A DNA stretch of 64,000 nt. Source: Methylobacteriaceae bacterium. Its GTDB lineage: Bacteria > Pseudomonadota > Alphaproteobacteria > Rhizobiales > Beijerinckiaceae. The notes beneath the pieces are model-generated. The model was not told the DNA's origin. It made no database searches and was given only the letters and a program-made list of their open reading frames with translations. Of the stretch, positions 1 through 8,512 are shown piece after piece. The stretch spans positions 361,001-425,000 of the forward strand of contig JACKJC010000001.1 of the NCBI GenBank assembly GCA_020638195.1. The letters are read 5' to 3'. Position 1 is the stretch's first letter. The number at the start of each line of letters is the position of its first letter. The position numbers and the translations under genes were made by a program.

Positions 1-446
1 AACCGATAGACGCGCCCCATCCATTCCGCGTCGCGGCTGGCGAGATAGTCGTTCACCGTCACGACATGCACGCCCTTACCCGCGAGCGCGTTGAGATAGA
101 CGGCGAGCGTCGCGACCAGCGTCTTGCCTTCGCCCGTGCGCATTTCCGAAATGCCGCCCTCGTGCAGCACCATGCCGCCGATCAGCTGCACGTCGAAGTG
201 GCGTTGTCCGAGCACGCGCTTGGCGGCCTCGCGCACGGCGGCGAAGGCGGGCACGAGAATGTCGTCGAGCGTCTTGCCGGCGGCGAGCTGGTCGCGGAAT
301 TCCTGGGTGCGAGCCTTCAGCTGCTCGTCGCTCAATGCGGCGACCTCGGCCTCCATCGCGTTGATAGCGCGGACCTTTGGCTGGTAGCCCTTCAGCCGGC
401 GGTCGTTGGCGGAGCCGAAAATCTTCTTCGCGAGATTGCCGATCAT
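1..446 (-). CDS. secA: Preprotein translocase ATPase SecA, N-terminal 148 residues (partial)
   Basis: SecA is the cytoplasmic motor that pushes unfolded preproteins through SecYEG. Only the first 148 codons are here; the gene runs off the left edge. The protein starts MIGNLAKKIFGSANDRRLKG. It shows the helicase-like nucleotide-binding loop MRTGEGKT around residues 102-109, followed by VVTVNDYLASRDAEWMGR near residue 128-145, both characteristic of SecA. The ATG at 446 is the only sensible start because homology begins there. It is divergent from the secreted parvulin gene, with 289 bp between them, so the two promoters probably lie back to back. Identification is by direct family recognition. 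Confidence 0.97.
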   Translation of the reverse strand, partial: MIGNLAKKIFGSANDRRLKGYQPKVRAINAMEAEVAALSDEQLKARTQEFRDQLAAGKTLDDILVPAFAAVREAAKRVLGQRHFDVQLIGGMVLHEGGISEMRTGEGKTLVATLAVYLNALAGKGVHVVTVNDYLASRDAEWMGRVYR

Positions 447-735
447 GGAAACGTGAACCTTGTGCCAGTGACGGCCCGGCGCAACGGGCGTCGCGGGCCT
501 GTGTTCGAACGTCTGTGTCGGGAAGGTCGCGGCGCCGCCACGGCGGCGGACATGCGCCGGGACGCCCGGAAAAGCCGGGCGAGAGATAAGGACGGCGCCG
601 CCCCTTGTCAACGCGCCGGGCTGTGCCGCAACGATTGCGCCATGCCCGAGAATGAGCGAATTTACGCCTGATTTTCACGTCATTGGCGCGATTCGTTGAA
701 GCGCTGGCCATCGGCCTCGTCCCCTGGAGAACCTC

Positions 736-1608
736 ATGTCGCACAAATCCGCCCGTCCGATCCTGCGCGCCGGCGCGGCCAGCCTTGCCTTGGCCATGGC
801 GCTAGCCGCCGGCGCCGCTCCCGCCGCCGCGAAAGTTCTCGCCAAGGTGAACGGCGTCGAGATCACCGACGAGGATCTGGCGATCGCTCGCGACGATCTG
901 GGCGCACGCCTGCCGCGCCAGCTGGAAGGACCCGCGCGCGACAAGGCGCTGCTCGACAATCTGATCGTCGCCAAGGTGGTGGCGCAGAAGGCCGAGGCGG
1001 AAAAAGCGGCCGCCAGCCCCGAATTCGCGCGCAAGCTCGCCTATCTTCGCGACAAGCTCCTGACCGAGACCTATCTCGGCAAGATCGCGGAAGCCGCCAA
1101 CACCGACGCCAACGTCAAGAAGACCTACGACGAGGTCGCCAAAACCCAGAAGCCCGAGCCCGAGATCCACGCCCGCCACATCCTGGTGCCGACCGAGGAA
1201 GAGGCCAAGAAGGCCCTGGCGCGCGTGAAGGGCGGCGAGGATTTCGCCAAGGTCGCGACCGAGCTCTCCAAGGATCCGGGCTCCAAGGGCGGCGATCTCG
1301 GCTGGTTCACCAAGGACCGCATGGTGCCGGAATTCGCCGACGCCGCTTTCAAGCTCGAGAAGCCCGGCGACATTTCCGAACCGGTGAAGAGCAAGTTCGG
1401 CTGGCACGTCATCAAGCTCGAGGAAAAGCGGATGAAGGAATTTCCGAAGCTCGAGCAGGTGCGCGACCAGGTCTCCCGCTACGTCATGCAGAAGGCGGAA
1501 GGCGACGAGGTCGTGAAGCTGCGCGAGGCCGCCAAGATCGAACGCTTCGACGCGCCGCAGAAGGGCCAGAAGCCTGAAGACGCCGAATCCGCCAACCACA
1601 AGAAGTGA
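736..1608 (+). CDS. Secreted parvulin-type peptidyl-prolyl cis-trans isomerase
   Basis: A 290-residue periplasmic folding helper of the PpiC/PrsA-SurA group. Residues 1-32 form an Ala-rich signal peptide with probable cleavage after AAA at about residue 32. A SurA-N-like helical region follows, and then a parvulin domain at about 143-232 with typical elements: EIHARHILV, GGDLGWF and FGWHVIKLEE. The tail is Lys/Glu-rich. Parvulins of this family catalyse isomerisation of Xaa-Pro bonds in exported proteins, which fits its position divergent from secA. A 10-bp-stem hairpin follows the stop, so the gene may be transcribed alone or with partial read-through into argJ 91 bp downstream. Confidence 0.93.
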   Translation: MSHKSARPILRAGAASLALAMALAAGAAPAAAKVLAKVNGVEITDEDLAIARDDLGARLPRQLEGPARDKALLDNLIVAKVVAQKAEAEKAAASPEFARKLAYLRDKLLTETYLGKIAEAANTDANVKKTYDEVAKTQKPEPEIHARHILVPTEEEAKKALARVKGGEDFAKVATELSKDPGSKGGDLGWFTKDRMVPEFADAAFKLEKPGDISEPVKSKFGWHVIKLEEKRMKEFPKLEQVRDQVSRYVMQKAEGDEVVKLREAAKIERFDAPQKGQKPEDAESANHKK

Positions 1609-1619
1609 TTTTGCGCGGA

Positions 1620-1642
1620 CCGGGGCGAGGCTCTCGCCCCGG
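1620..1642 (+). terminator. Hairpin after the parvulin gene
   Basis: A perfect 10-bp stem (CCGGGGCGAG paired with CTCGCCCCGG) with a 3-base loop starts 11 bases after the stop codon. There is no T-run behind it, so it may only weaken transcription into argJ or protect the mRNA end. Confidence 0.5.
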
Positions 1643-1699
1643 CCGCTTGACGCCCTGCTGATTCGGCCGGCAAATCGCGGCGGATTCACGAGGCCCGCC

Positions 1700-2947
1700 A
1701 TGGCGCACGACGCACCCCTTTCGCCACTTGCCCCCAAGACATTTCCCGACATGCCCGCGATCGAGGGCGTGCGCTTCGCCTCTGGGACAGCGGGCATCCG
1801 CTACAAGGGCCGCACCGACGTCATGCTCGCCCTTCTCGACAAAGGGACGCAGGTCGCCGGCGTCTTCACGAAATCCAAATGCCCCTCCGCGCCGGTCGAC
1901 TGGTGCCGCGCCAAACTGAAGAGCGGCAAGGCGCGCGCGCTGCTCGTCAATTCCGGCAACGCCAACGCCTTCACCGGCAAGGTCGGCGCCGACGCCGTCA
2001 AGCTCGCCGCCAAAATCGCCTCCGCCGCCACCGGCGCCAAGGAGAGCGAAATCTTCATGGCCTCGACCGGCGTGATCGGCGAACCGCTCGACGCGACGAA
2101 ATTCGACGGCGTTCTCGACGGCCTTGTGAAGCAGGCCTCCGGCGAAAACTGGCTCGACGCCGCCCGCGCCATCATGACGACCGACACGTTCCCGAAGGTC
2201 GCGACCGCCGAAGCCGAGATCGGCGGCGTGCGCGTGCGCATTTCCGGCATGGCCAAGGGCGCTGGCATGATCGCGCCGGACATGGCGACCATGCTGTCCT
2301 TCGTTTTCACCGATGCGCCCATCGCGGCGCCCGCGCTGCAGGCCATGCTGTCGAAGTCGGCGCAGGGTTCGTTCAACGCGATCACCGTCGACAGCGACAC
2401 CTCGACCTCGGACACGCTGATGTTGTTCGCGACTGGCGCGGCAGCCGCGCGCGGCTGCCCGAAAATCACAGCGGCCAGCGATCGGCGTCTTGTCGCCTTC
2501 AAGGCCGCGCTCGATGTCGTCCTGACCAACCTCGCCCATCAGGTCGTGCGCGACGGCGAGGGCGCCCGCAAATTCGTCGAGATCGAAGTCACTGGCGCCG
2601 ACAGCGCCAAGGCGGCGAAGCGCATCGCCTTGTCGATCGCCAATTCCCCGCTGGTGAAGACGGCGGTCGCCGGCGAGGACGCCAATTGGGGCCGCATCGT
2701 CATGGCCGTCGGCAAGGCCGGCGAAAAAGCTGAACGCGACAAGCTGGCGATCTGGTTCGGCGGCATCCGCGTCGCCCACAAGGGACTGCGCGATCCCGCC
2801 TATGACGAGGCGAAAGTCTCGGCCGTGATGAAGGAGCAGGAGATCGATATCCGCGTCGATCTCGGCATCGGCAAGGGATCAGCCAAGGTCTGGACATGTG
2901 ACCTGACCAAGGAATATGTCGCCATAAACGGCGACTATCGGTCTTGA
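1700..2947 (+). CDS. argJ: Bifunctional glutamate N-acetyltransferase / amino-acid acetyltransferase ArgJ
   Basis: ArgJ transfers the acetyl group between N-acetylornithine and glutamate, and in many bacteria also acetylates glutamate with acetyl-CoA, in the cyclic arginine pathway. The 415-residue length is normal. Visible hallmarks are the LLVNSGNANAFTG segment (about 81-93), KGAGMIAPDMATML (about 186-199) and the C-terminal INGDYRS. ArgJ is made as a precursor that cuts itself before the Thr of ATML, here Thr197, which becomes the N-terminal nucleophile of the beta chain. The ATG at 1700 gives a short N-terminal lead before the conserved ITAVEGV-like region. Whether it is mono- or bifunctional cannot be told from sequence alone. 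Confidence 0.97.
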   Translation: MAHDAPLSPLAPKTFPDMPAIEGVRFASGTAGIRYKGRTDVMLALLDKGTQVAGVFTKSKCPSAPVDWCRAKLKSGKARALLVNSGNANAFTGKVGADAVKLAAKIASAATGAKESEIFMASTGVIGEPLDATKFDGVLDGLVKQASGENWLDAARAIMTTDTFPKVATAEAEIGGVRVRISGMAKGAGMIAPDMATMLSFVFTDAPIAAPALQAMLSKSAQGSFNAITVDSDTSTSDTLMLFATGAAAARGCPKITAASDRRLVAFKAALDVVLTNLAHQVVRDGEGARKFVEIEVTGADSAKAAKRIALSIANSPLVKTAVAGEDANWGRIVMAVGKAGEKAERDKLAIWFGGIRVAHKGLRDPAYDEAKVSAVMKEQEIDIRVDLGIGKGSAKVWTCDLTKEYVAINGDYRS

Positions 2948-2958
2948 TTATCCAGCGA

Positions 2959-3068
2959 TCCTCACCCTGAGGAGCGGGCATAGCCCGTGTCTCGAAGGGT
3001 GGCCGGTTCCGGAATGCTGGCTTCGCCATGCTTCGAGACGCCTGCTGAGCGGGCTCCCCAGGATGATC
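2959..3068. repeat. Palindromic intergenic repeat, family A, copy 1
   Basis: Imperfect palindromic element filling the gap between argJ and the small basic gene. It has the nested arms CCTGAGGAGC...GTCTCGAAG and CTTCGAGAC...GGGCTCC. A second copy of the same design lies at 25615-25710. Elements built on this plan are common between genes in Hyphomicrobiales genomes. It may also act as a bidirectional transcript end here, since the flanking genes converge. Confidence 0.8.
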
Positions 3069-3076
3069 GTCGTTGA

Positions 3077-3391
3077 TCAGGCGCTCTTCTTCGCTGCATT
3101 CCGCTTGCGCGTGGCGGCGGCTTTCTTCGCGGAAGCCGACCGTTCCGCCGCCGACCGCGAGGCAGAGGCGGCGCCGCCTTTCCGGCCGCCTTTGCGCGCC
3201 GGCGAATAATCCTCCGGCTTGCCACGGCCCGAGCCGCTTTTCTTGCCGCCGTGCGTCTCCTTGTTGACCGTCGCCCAGGCGCGGCGCTCGGCTTCCTTCT
3301 CGGAGACGCCCCGATCCTGGTCGCTCTCCTCGATATGCTCGGCCATCCGCTTCTGCTTGTCCGTGTAGCTCGACTTGTCTCCGCGCGGCAT
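3077..3391 (-). CDS. Small Lys/Gly-rich conserved protein of unknown function
   Basis: A 104-residue, strongly basic protein starting MPRGDKSSYTDKQKRMAEHI. Residues 1-50 look folded and contain the stretch SEKEAERRAWATVNKETHGG. The remainder is low-complexity, rich in Lys, Gly, Ser and Ala (GGKKSGSGRGK, ending RKRNAAKKSA). Proteins of this look are widespread in Proteobacteria, usually annotated as hypothetical or plasmid-stabilisation-like. The basic tail suggests nucleic-acid binding, but this is inference. It converges on argJ across the palindromic repeat. The next gene upstream of it is a divergent lipoprotein gene. Confidence 0.72.
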   Translation of the reverse strand: MPRGDKSSYTDKQKRMAEHIEESDQDRGVSEKEAERRAWATVNKETHGGKKSGSGRGKPEDYSPARKGGRKGGAASASRSAAERSASAKKAAATRKRNAAKKSA

Positions 3392-3525
3392 GTTCCTTCC
3401 TCCGATGCGATGGACATCGAGCGCTCAACCAAAGCCCGCGCGCCGGGTTCCCTACCCCATCGACTGTCTTGCCTTTTGCCCGGGCGCGCGCGACTGTTTC
3501 GCCATTACCAGTACGAGGTCGTTTC

Positions 3526-4092
3526 ATGCGTGGATTGTTGATTGTGTTCGCTGCGGCGTTCGCGCTCGGCGGTTGCCGCTCGGTTCCCGAAACCGCGAAT
3601 GTCGCCACGGCGACCGCCTTCAATCCCGCCGAGGCCGCCTACATCAAGAAGTCCGGAACTGGCTCGATCCAGGGTCACGCCTTCTGGCGCGACGACAAGG
3701 GCGGGACGATCAATGCGGCAGGCGAAATCATCCGCCTCGTACCGGCAACGAGTTATGCGCGCGAACGCTTCGCCGTTCTCTACAAGGGTCGCCGCTCGGT
3801 TCCTGCCGACCAGATCCCGCGTGTCGACGTTGATCCGCAATATGCCGATTACACGCGCACGACCCGCGCGGAATCGACCGGACGATTCGAGTTCGACAAT
3901 GTCGCGCCGGGCGTCTATTTCGTGACGGCGCAGGTCCACTATCGCGACAAGGACAGCTACGTGCAGATCAATGCCGGCTCGTTCCGCAGCCGCCTGCGGA
4001 CCGGCAATGACGGCGGCGCCATGTTCGATACGGTGACTGTGTCGGGCAAGGAGGAAAGGCCCGTGAAGCTCGTCCTCACCAACGACCGCTGA
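3526..4092 (+). CDS. Small lipoprotein of unknown function
   Basis: A 188-residue protein starting MRGLLIVFAAAFALGGC. This is a classical lipoprotein signal with lipobox LGGC and the lipidated Cys at residue 17. An upstream in-frame ATG at 3469 would bury this signal behind a charged lead, and GAGGTC sits just ahead of 3526, so 3526 is preferred. The mature part contains repeated small beta-rich segments (IQGHAFWRDDKGG, GRFEFDNVAPGVYFVTAQV) that read like a carboxypeptidase-regulatory or transthyretin-like beta domain. That fold suggestion is inference. It ends 8 bases before mutT, so the two are probably cotranscribed. Confidence 0.75.
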   Translation: MRGLLIVFAAAFALGGCRSVPETANVATATAFNPAEAAYIKKSGTGSIQGHAFWRDDKGGTINAAGEIIRLVPATSYARERFAVLYKGRRSVPADQIPRVDVDPQYADYTRTTRAESTGRFEFDNVAPGVYFVTAQVHYRDKDSYVQINAGSFRSRLRTGNDGGAMFDTVTVSGKEERPVKLVLTNDR

Positions 4093-4099
4093 GGCTCAT

Positions 4100-4501
4100 G
4101 TGAACATCCTGCTCGTCGTCGCCTGCGCCCTCGTCGACCAGGACAATCGCGTCCTCATCGCCCAGCGCCCGCCGGGCAAGAAACTCGAAGGCCTCTGGGA
4201 GTTCCCCGGCGGCAAACTCGATCCCGGCGAGCGGCCGGAGGATGCGCTGATTCGCGAATTGCGCGAGGAATTGTCGATCGAGGTGAAGGCGCCCTGCCTC
4301 GCGCCCCTCACCTTCGCCAGTCACGCCTACGAGGACTTCCACCTGCTGATGCCGCTCTACATCTGCCGGCGCTGGGAAGGCTTCGTCCATCCGCGCGAAG
4401 GCCAGGCGGTCAAATGGGTGCGTCCGCGCGACATGCGCAGCTGGCCGATGCCGCCGGCCGACGAGCCCCTGATCCCCCATCTCATCGACCTGCTCGGCTG
4501 A
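4100..4501 (+). CDS. mutT: 8-oxo-dGTP diphosphatase MutT (Nudix hydrolase)
   Basis: MutT cleans the nucleotide pool by hydrolysing 8-oxo-dGTP, preventing A:T to C:G transversions. The 133-residue protein carries a Nudix box running from Gly38 to Ile60 with the metal-binding REL-x-EE core at residues 52-57. The usual Gly near the end of the box is Ser59. The start is GTG at 4100, overlapping an ATG (4098-4100) that would be followed directly by a stop. A MutT-type Nudix enzyme downstream of argJ and near secA is a familiar alphaproteobacterial order. A short GAAA-loop hairpin (4502-4517) follows the stop. Confidence 0.92.
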   Translation: MNILLVVACALVDQDNRVLIAQRPPGKKLEGLWEFPGGKLDPGERPEDALIRELREELSIEVKAPCLAPLTFASHAYEDFHLLMPLYICRRWEGFVHPREGQAVKWVRPRDMRSWPMPPADEPLIPHLIDLLG

Positions 4502-4533
4502 TCCTCCGAAAGGAGGAGGCGCTTACGATTGCC

Positions 4534-4550
4534 ATTGTGCAACGCACAAT
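4534..4550. promoter_or_regulatory. Perfect dyad ATTGTGC-AAC-GCACAAT upstream of the GNAT gene
   Basis: A perfect 7-3-7 inverted repeat in the 258-bp gap between mutT and the GNAT gene at 4760. The right half-site GCACAAT recurs at 4684-4690, in the same gap and nearer the gene. The region 4555-4690 is visibly more A+T-rich than its surroundings, as expected of a promoter. The binding protein is unknown. Confidence 0.45.
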
Positions 4551-4759
4551 TTGTCGGCGCGAATCCGCCATCAATCCGCCGTGGTTCACATATTGACTGT
4601 GCACCTGAGAGCGACAGAAGGTCGCATTATATCATTGCTCTATGCGAATGCCCGAGCTTTAAGCTTGCTTAAACTGTTGCGATGCACAATATGCTATTCG
4701 GACTAGGGAGCGTGGGTCGGATTCGAGTGCGGCCGCAAGGGGCGCGACTGGAGGCTGAT

Positions 4760-5350
4760 ATGGAACACGCAAACATTCACGGCGGCGTCGTGCGCCGTCT
4801 CTGGCCGTCGGACATGCCGGCGTTCCGCGACCATCTGCTGCGCCTCGACGCCCAGAGCCGGCACGACCGCTTCGCCATGGCCGTCAGCGACGAGTTCCTG
4901 ACGAACTACGCCGAGCGCTGCTTCGGCATTGATGACGTCATCTACGGCTATTTCGTCGAGGGCGTGATGCGCGGCGCCGGCGAATTGCGCGGCGTGGGCC
5001 TGGGCCTCGATACGGGCTCGGCCGAAGCGGCCTTCTCGGTCGAGGTCGGCTGGCGCCGGCGCGGCGTCGGCACGGAGCTGATGGGTCGCATCGTACAGGC
5101 CGCGCGCAATCGCGGCGCGGAAACCCTCTACATGTCCTGTCTCGCCCGCAACCGTGCGATGCAGGGCATGGCCAAGAAATTCGAGGCCGAACTTCAGTTC
5201 GACGCCGACGATCTGACCGGCAAGCTCGTGGCGCGCACGCCCTCGGCCGCGGCGCTTTGGGACGAATGGATCGACGACGCCTCGAGCTTCGCGACCGCCA
5301 TGCTCGACCTGCACACCCGCATGTATTCGATGCGGCATCACAAGCGCTGA
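4760..5350 (+). CDS. GNAT-family N-acetyltransferase
   Basis: A 196-residue GCN5-related acetyltransferase. The acetyl-CoA pyrophosphate-binding loop is seen as RRRGVGTEL following a beta strand (AFSVEVGW). The substrate is unknown. The ATG at 4760 is preferred because it follows GAGGCTGAT at a good ribosome-binding distance. The ATG at 4682 would add 26 residues with no ribosome-binding site and would overlap the probable promoter. The gene stands alone, with a dyad-containing promoter region in front and a bidirectional terminator shared with sdhB behind. Related proteins are common in Hyphomicrobiales next to mutT or secA. Confidence 0.8.
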   Translation: MEHANIHGGVVRRLWPSDMPAFRDHLLRLDAQSRHDRFAMAVSDEFLTNYAERCFGIDDVIYGYFVEGVMRGAGELRGVGLGLDTGSAEAAFSVEVGWRRRGVGTELMGRIVQAARNRGAETLYMSCLARNRAMQGMAKKFEAELQFDADDLTGKLVARTPSAAALWDEWIDDASSFATAMLDLHTRMYSMRHHKR

Positions 5351-5374
5351 GCGCGCGAGCGCCCGACTGAAACG

Positions 5375-5407
5375 AAAAAACCGCGACGGTCGCCCGTCGC
5401 GGCTTTT
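5375..5407. terminator. Bidirectional intrinsic terminator between the GNAT gene and sdhB
   Basis: Perfect 9-bp stem (CCGCGACGG at 5381-5389, CCGTCGCGG at 5394-5402) with a TCGC loop. It has A6 on the left and T5 on the right, so it works for both converging transcripts. Confidence 0.9.
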
Positions 5408-5423
5408 TCATGAACGCGCCCGA

Positions 5424-6200
5424 TCAGAACTGGCGCGTGATCATCATGTTCTTGATCTTCGAGATCGCCTTCGCAGGGTTCAGCCCCTTCGGGCAGGCCT
5501 TCGAGCAGTTCATGATCGTGTGGCAGCGGTAGAGGCGGAACGTGTCCTCGATATAGTCGAGGCGTTCGCCGGTCGCTTCATCGCGCGAATCGATCAGCCA
5601 GCGATAGGCCTGCAGCAACGCAGCCGGGCCGAGATAGCGCTCGGTGTTCCACCAATAGCTCGGGCACGAGGTCGAACAGCAGGCGCACAGGATGCACTCG
5701 TAGAGACCATCGAGTTCGGCGCGGTCGCCTGGAGTCTGCAGCCATTCCTTTTCCGGCGCCGGCGTCGTCGTCTTCAGCCACGGCTCGATCGAGGCGTGGT
5801 GCGTGTAGAAGCGCGTCAGATCAGGCACGAGATCCTTGACCACCGGCATGTGCGGCAGCGGGTAGATCTTGATCGTCCCCGGCACCTCGTCCATGCCCTT
5901 GGTGCAGGCGAGCGTATTGGTGCCGTCGATGTTCATCGCGCAGGAGCCGCAGATGCCCTCACGGCAGGAGCGGCGGAAGGTCAGCGTCGGATCGATCTTG
6001 TTCTTGATCCAGATGATCGCGTCGAGAATCATCGGCCCGCAATCGTCGCGGTCGACATAGTACGTGTCGAGGCGCGGGTTGCGTCCGTCATCCGGGTCCC
6101 AGCGATAGATCTTGAATTCCTTGACGTTGGCGCCCGAAGGCCGCGGCCAGCTCTTACCCGGCGTGACCCGGGAGTTTTTCGGCAGGGTGAATTCGACCAT
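5424..6200 (-). CDS. sdhB: Succinate dehydrogenase iron-sulfur subunit
   Basis: SdhB passes electrons from the flavin in SdhA to ubiquinone through three Fe-S clusters, at the cytoplasmic face of the inner membrane. All ligand groups are visible in the 258-residue protein: SCREGICGSC plus a later Cys for [2Fe-2S], CILCACCSTSCP for [4Fe-4S], and CHTIMNCSKACPKG completing the [3Fe-4S] site. It is the last gene of the sdhCDAB operon and ends at a strong bidirectional terminator. Length and motifs are typical of the alphaproteobacterial and mitochondrial type. Confidence 0.98.
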   Translation of the reverse strand: MVEFTLPKNSRVTPGKSWPRPSGANVKEFKIYRWDPDDGRNPRLDTYYVDRDDCGPMILDAIIWIKNKIDPTLTFRRSCREGICGSCAMNIDGTNTLACTKGMDEVPGTIKIYPLPHMPVVKDLVPDLTRFYTHHASIEPWLKTTTPAPEKEWLQTPGDRAELDGLYECILCACCSTSCPSYWWNTERYLGPAALLQAYRWLIDSRDEATGERLDYIEDTFRLYRCHTIMNCSKACPKGLNPAKAISKIKNMMITRQF

Positions 6201-6243
6201 GGTCAGATCCGTCTGGCTGCGGGCGCGTCAGTAAACGCGCGGC

Positions 6244-8085
6244 TCAATAAACGCGGGCCTTGGGCTCGATATACGAGACCTCGTTCGACATCGTGTAGGA
6301 ATGCACGGGACGGTAGTCGATGGTCACCGCCTTGTTGGCGTCGTCGATCGTCGCCAGCGTGTGCTTCATCCAGTTCACGTCGTCGCGCTCGGAATAATCC
6401 TCACGCGCATGCGCGCCGCGCGATTCCGTCCGGTTGTTAGCGCCGTCCATGGTGACGACCGCCTGCACGATCAGATTGTCGAATTCCAGGGTCTCGATGA
6501 GATCGGAATTCCAGATCAGCGAACGGTCGGTCACGCCGATATCGTCGCGGCCCTTCCAGACTTCGTGGATGAGCTTCGAACCTTCGGCCAGCGTCTCGCC
6601 AGTGCGATAGACCGCGCAATTGGCCTGCATGACCTTCTGCATGTTCAGCCGCAATTCGGCGGTCGGCGTGCCGCCGCTGGCGTAGCGGTTCTTGTCGAGA
6701 CGGCCGAGCGACATGTCGGCGGAATCAGCCGGCAGTTCCGGCTGCTTCTCGCCCGCCTTCACCAGTTCCGCCGCGCGAAGACCCGCGGCGCGGCCGAACA
6801 CGACGAGATCGATCAGCGAGTTCGAGCCGAGGCGGTTGGCCCCATGCACCGACACGCAGGCAGCCTCGCCGATCGCCATCAGGCCGGGCACCACGACGTC
6901 GGGGTCGCCGTTCTTCTTGGTGAGGACTTCGCCGTGATAGTTCGTCTGAATGCCGCCCATGTTGTAGTGGACGGTCGGCAGCACCGGGATCGGCTCCTTC
7001 GTCACATCCACGCCCGCGAAAATCTTCGCGCTCTCCGAAATGCCGGGCAGGCGCTCGTGCAGGATTTTCGGATCGAGATGGTCGAGGTGCAGGAAGATGT
7101 GGTCGGCGCTCTTGCCGACGCCGCGGCCCTCGCGGATTTCCATCGTCATCGCGCGCGAGACCATGTCGCGCGGCGCCAGATCCTTCACGCTCGGCGCATA
7201 ACGCTCCATGAAGCGCTCGCCATTCGAGTTGGTGAGATATCCGCCCTCGCCGCGCGCGCCCTCGGTGATCAGACAGCCCGCGCCATAAATGCCGGTCGGA
7301 TGGAACTGCACGAATTCCATGTCCTGAAGCGGCAGGCCGGCGCGCAGCACCATGGCGTTGCCATCGCCGGTGCAGGTATGCGCCGAGGTCGCCGAGAAAT
7401 AGGCGCGGCCATAGCCGCCCGTGGCGAGAATCGTGAGTTGCGAGCGGAAACGGTGGATCGTGCCGTCGTCCATCTTGATGCAGACGACGCCGCGGCAGCG
7501 GCCCTCGCTGTCCATGATCAGGTCGATGGCGAAATACTCGATGAAGAATTCCGTCGAGTTGCGTAGCGCCTGGCCGTAGAGCGTGTGCAGGATCGCGTGG
7601 CCCGTGCGGTCGGCGGCCGCGCAGGTGCGCTGCGCCGGCGGGCCCTTGCCGTAGTCGGTGGTCATGCCACCGAACGGACGCTGGTAGATCTTGCCTTCCG
7701 TCGTGCGCGAGAAGGGCACGCCCCAGTGCTCGAGCTCGTAGACGGCGGCCGGCGCGTTGCGGCACAGATATTCGATGGCGTCCTGGTCGCCCAGCCAGTC
7801 CGACCCCTTCACGGTGTCGTACATGTGCCACTTCCAGTTGTCCGGGCCCATATTGGCGAGCGAGGCGGCGACGCCGCCCTGCGCGGCCACCGTGTGCGAA
7901 CGCGTCGGAAACACCTTGGTGACGCAGGCCGTGCGAAGACCCGCCTGAGAACAGCCGACGGTGGCGCGCAGGCCGGCGCCGCCGGCGCCGACGATCACGA
8001 CGTCGAAGGTATGGTCGGTAACGGGATAGGCGCGGCCGTTGATCGAGAACGCCCCAGAGCCGTTTGTCGCCCCATTGCTAGCCAT
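6244..8085 (-). CDS. sdhA: Succinate dehydrogenase flavoprotein subunit
   Basis: SdhA oxidises succinate to fumarate with covalently bound FAD. The 613-residue protein has the dinucleotide-binding loop VIVGAGGAGLRA near residue 30. It also has the covalent-FAD segment RSHTVAAQGG (His near residue 63), the substrate region HPTGIYGAGCLITEGARGEGG, and the C-terminal RSRGAHAREDY-like segment (here TESRGAHAREDYSERDD). It sits between sdhD (16 bp upstream) and sdhB (43 bp downstream) on the same strand. Confidence 0.99.
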   Translation of the reverse strand: MASNGATNGSGAFSINGRAYPVTDHTFDVVIVGAGGAGLRATVGCSQAGLRTACVTKVFPTRSHTVAAQGGVAASLANMGPDNWKWHMYDTVKGSDWLGDQDAIEYLCRNAPAAVYELEHWGVPFSRTTEGKIYQRPFGGMTTDYGKGPPAQRTCAAADRTGHAILHTLYGQALRNSTEFFIEYFAIDLIMDSEGRCRGVVCIKMDDGTIHRFRSQLTILATGGYGRAYFSATSAHTCTGDGNAMVLRAGLPLQDMEFVQFHPTGIYGAGCLITEGARGEGGYLTNSNGERFMERYAPSVKDLAPRDMVSRAMTMEIREGRGVGKSADHIFLHLDHLDPKILHERLPGISESAKIFAGVDVTKEPIPVLPTVHYNMGGIQTNYHGEVLTKKNGDPDVVVPGLMAIGEAACVSVHGANRLGSNSLIDLVVFGRAAGLRAAELVKAGEKQPELPADSADMSLGRLDKNRYASGGTPTAELRLNMQKVMQANCAVYRTGETLAEGSKLIHEVWKGRDDIGVTDRSLIWNSDLIETLEFDNLIVQAVVTMDGANNRTESRGAHAREDYSERDDVNWMKHTLATIDDANKAVTIDYRPVHSYTMSNEVSYIEPKARVY

Positions 8086-8101
8086 GTCAGAAATCCCTCG
8101 A

Positions 8102-8500
8102 TCAGCCGCCGACGGCGAGTTTGATGATCGCCAGAGCGGTGGCGGCCGCGATCAGGCCGGAGAACATCGTGTTGGCGACGAGCAGGCCGATCTTCCAGCG
8201 GCCGTGCGCGTAATCCTCGATGATCGTCTCCATGCCGGTCTTCATGTGATAGACGCCAACCAGCACGAACAGCAGGGCGATCGTGCCCGGCCCGAGGCGA
8301 TGGCTGAACAGGCGCATCACCGAATCGTAGTCGCGGCCGACCAGCGACACGACCAGGAAGGCGAAGAGGATGGTCAGCGGCATCAGCGCCGCCGCGGTCA
8401 GGCGCAGCATGAGCGCGTGATGGGTGGCCTTGCCGCGGCTCGCGCCGAGCGAGCGGACCGTCGAGGCTTCGCTGCGCAGGGAGGAGGATTTGTTGGACAT
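8102..8500 (-). CDS. sdhD: Succinate dehydrogenase membrane anchor subunit
   Basis: SdhD, with SdhC, anchors the complex, binds heme b and forms part of the ubiquinone site. The 132-residue protein has a short polar N-terminus and three hydrophobic segments (about residues 30-50, 60-80 and 105-128). The His in LVGVYHMKTGMETIIEDYAHG fits the heme ligand of the alphaproteobacterial type. It lies 12 bp after sdhC and 16 bp before sdhA. Confidence 0.95.
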   Translation of the reverse strand: MSNKSSSLRSEASTVRSLGASRGKATHHALMLRLTAAALMPLTILFAFLVVSLVGRDYDSVMRLFSHRLGPGTIALLFVLVGVYHMKTGMETIIEDYAHGRWKIGLLVANTMFSGLIAAATALAIIKLAVGG

Positions 8501-8512
8501 CTCGTTCTCCGC

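Noticed and set aside
4653..4673. CtrA box candidate TTTAAGCTTGCTTAAAC
   Set aside because: The two TTAA halves are 6 bases apart instead of 7, so it does not match the consensus.
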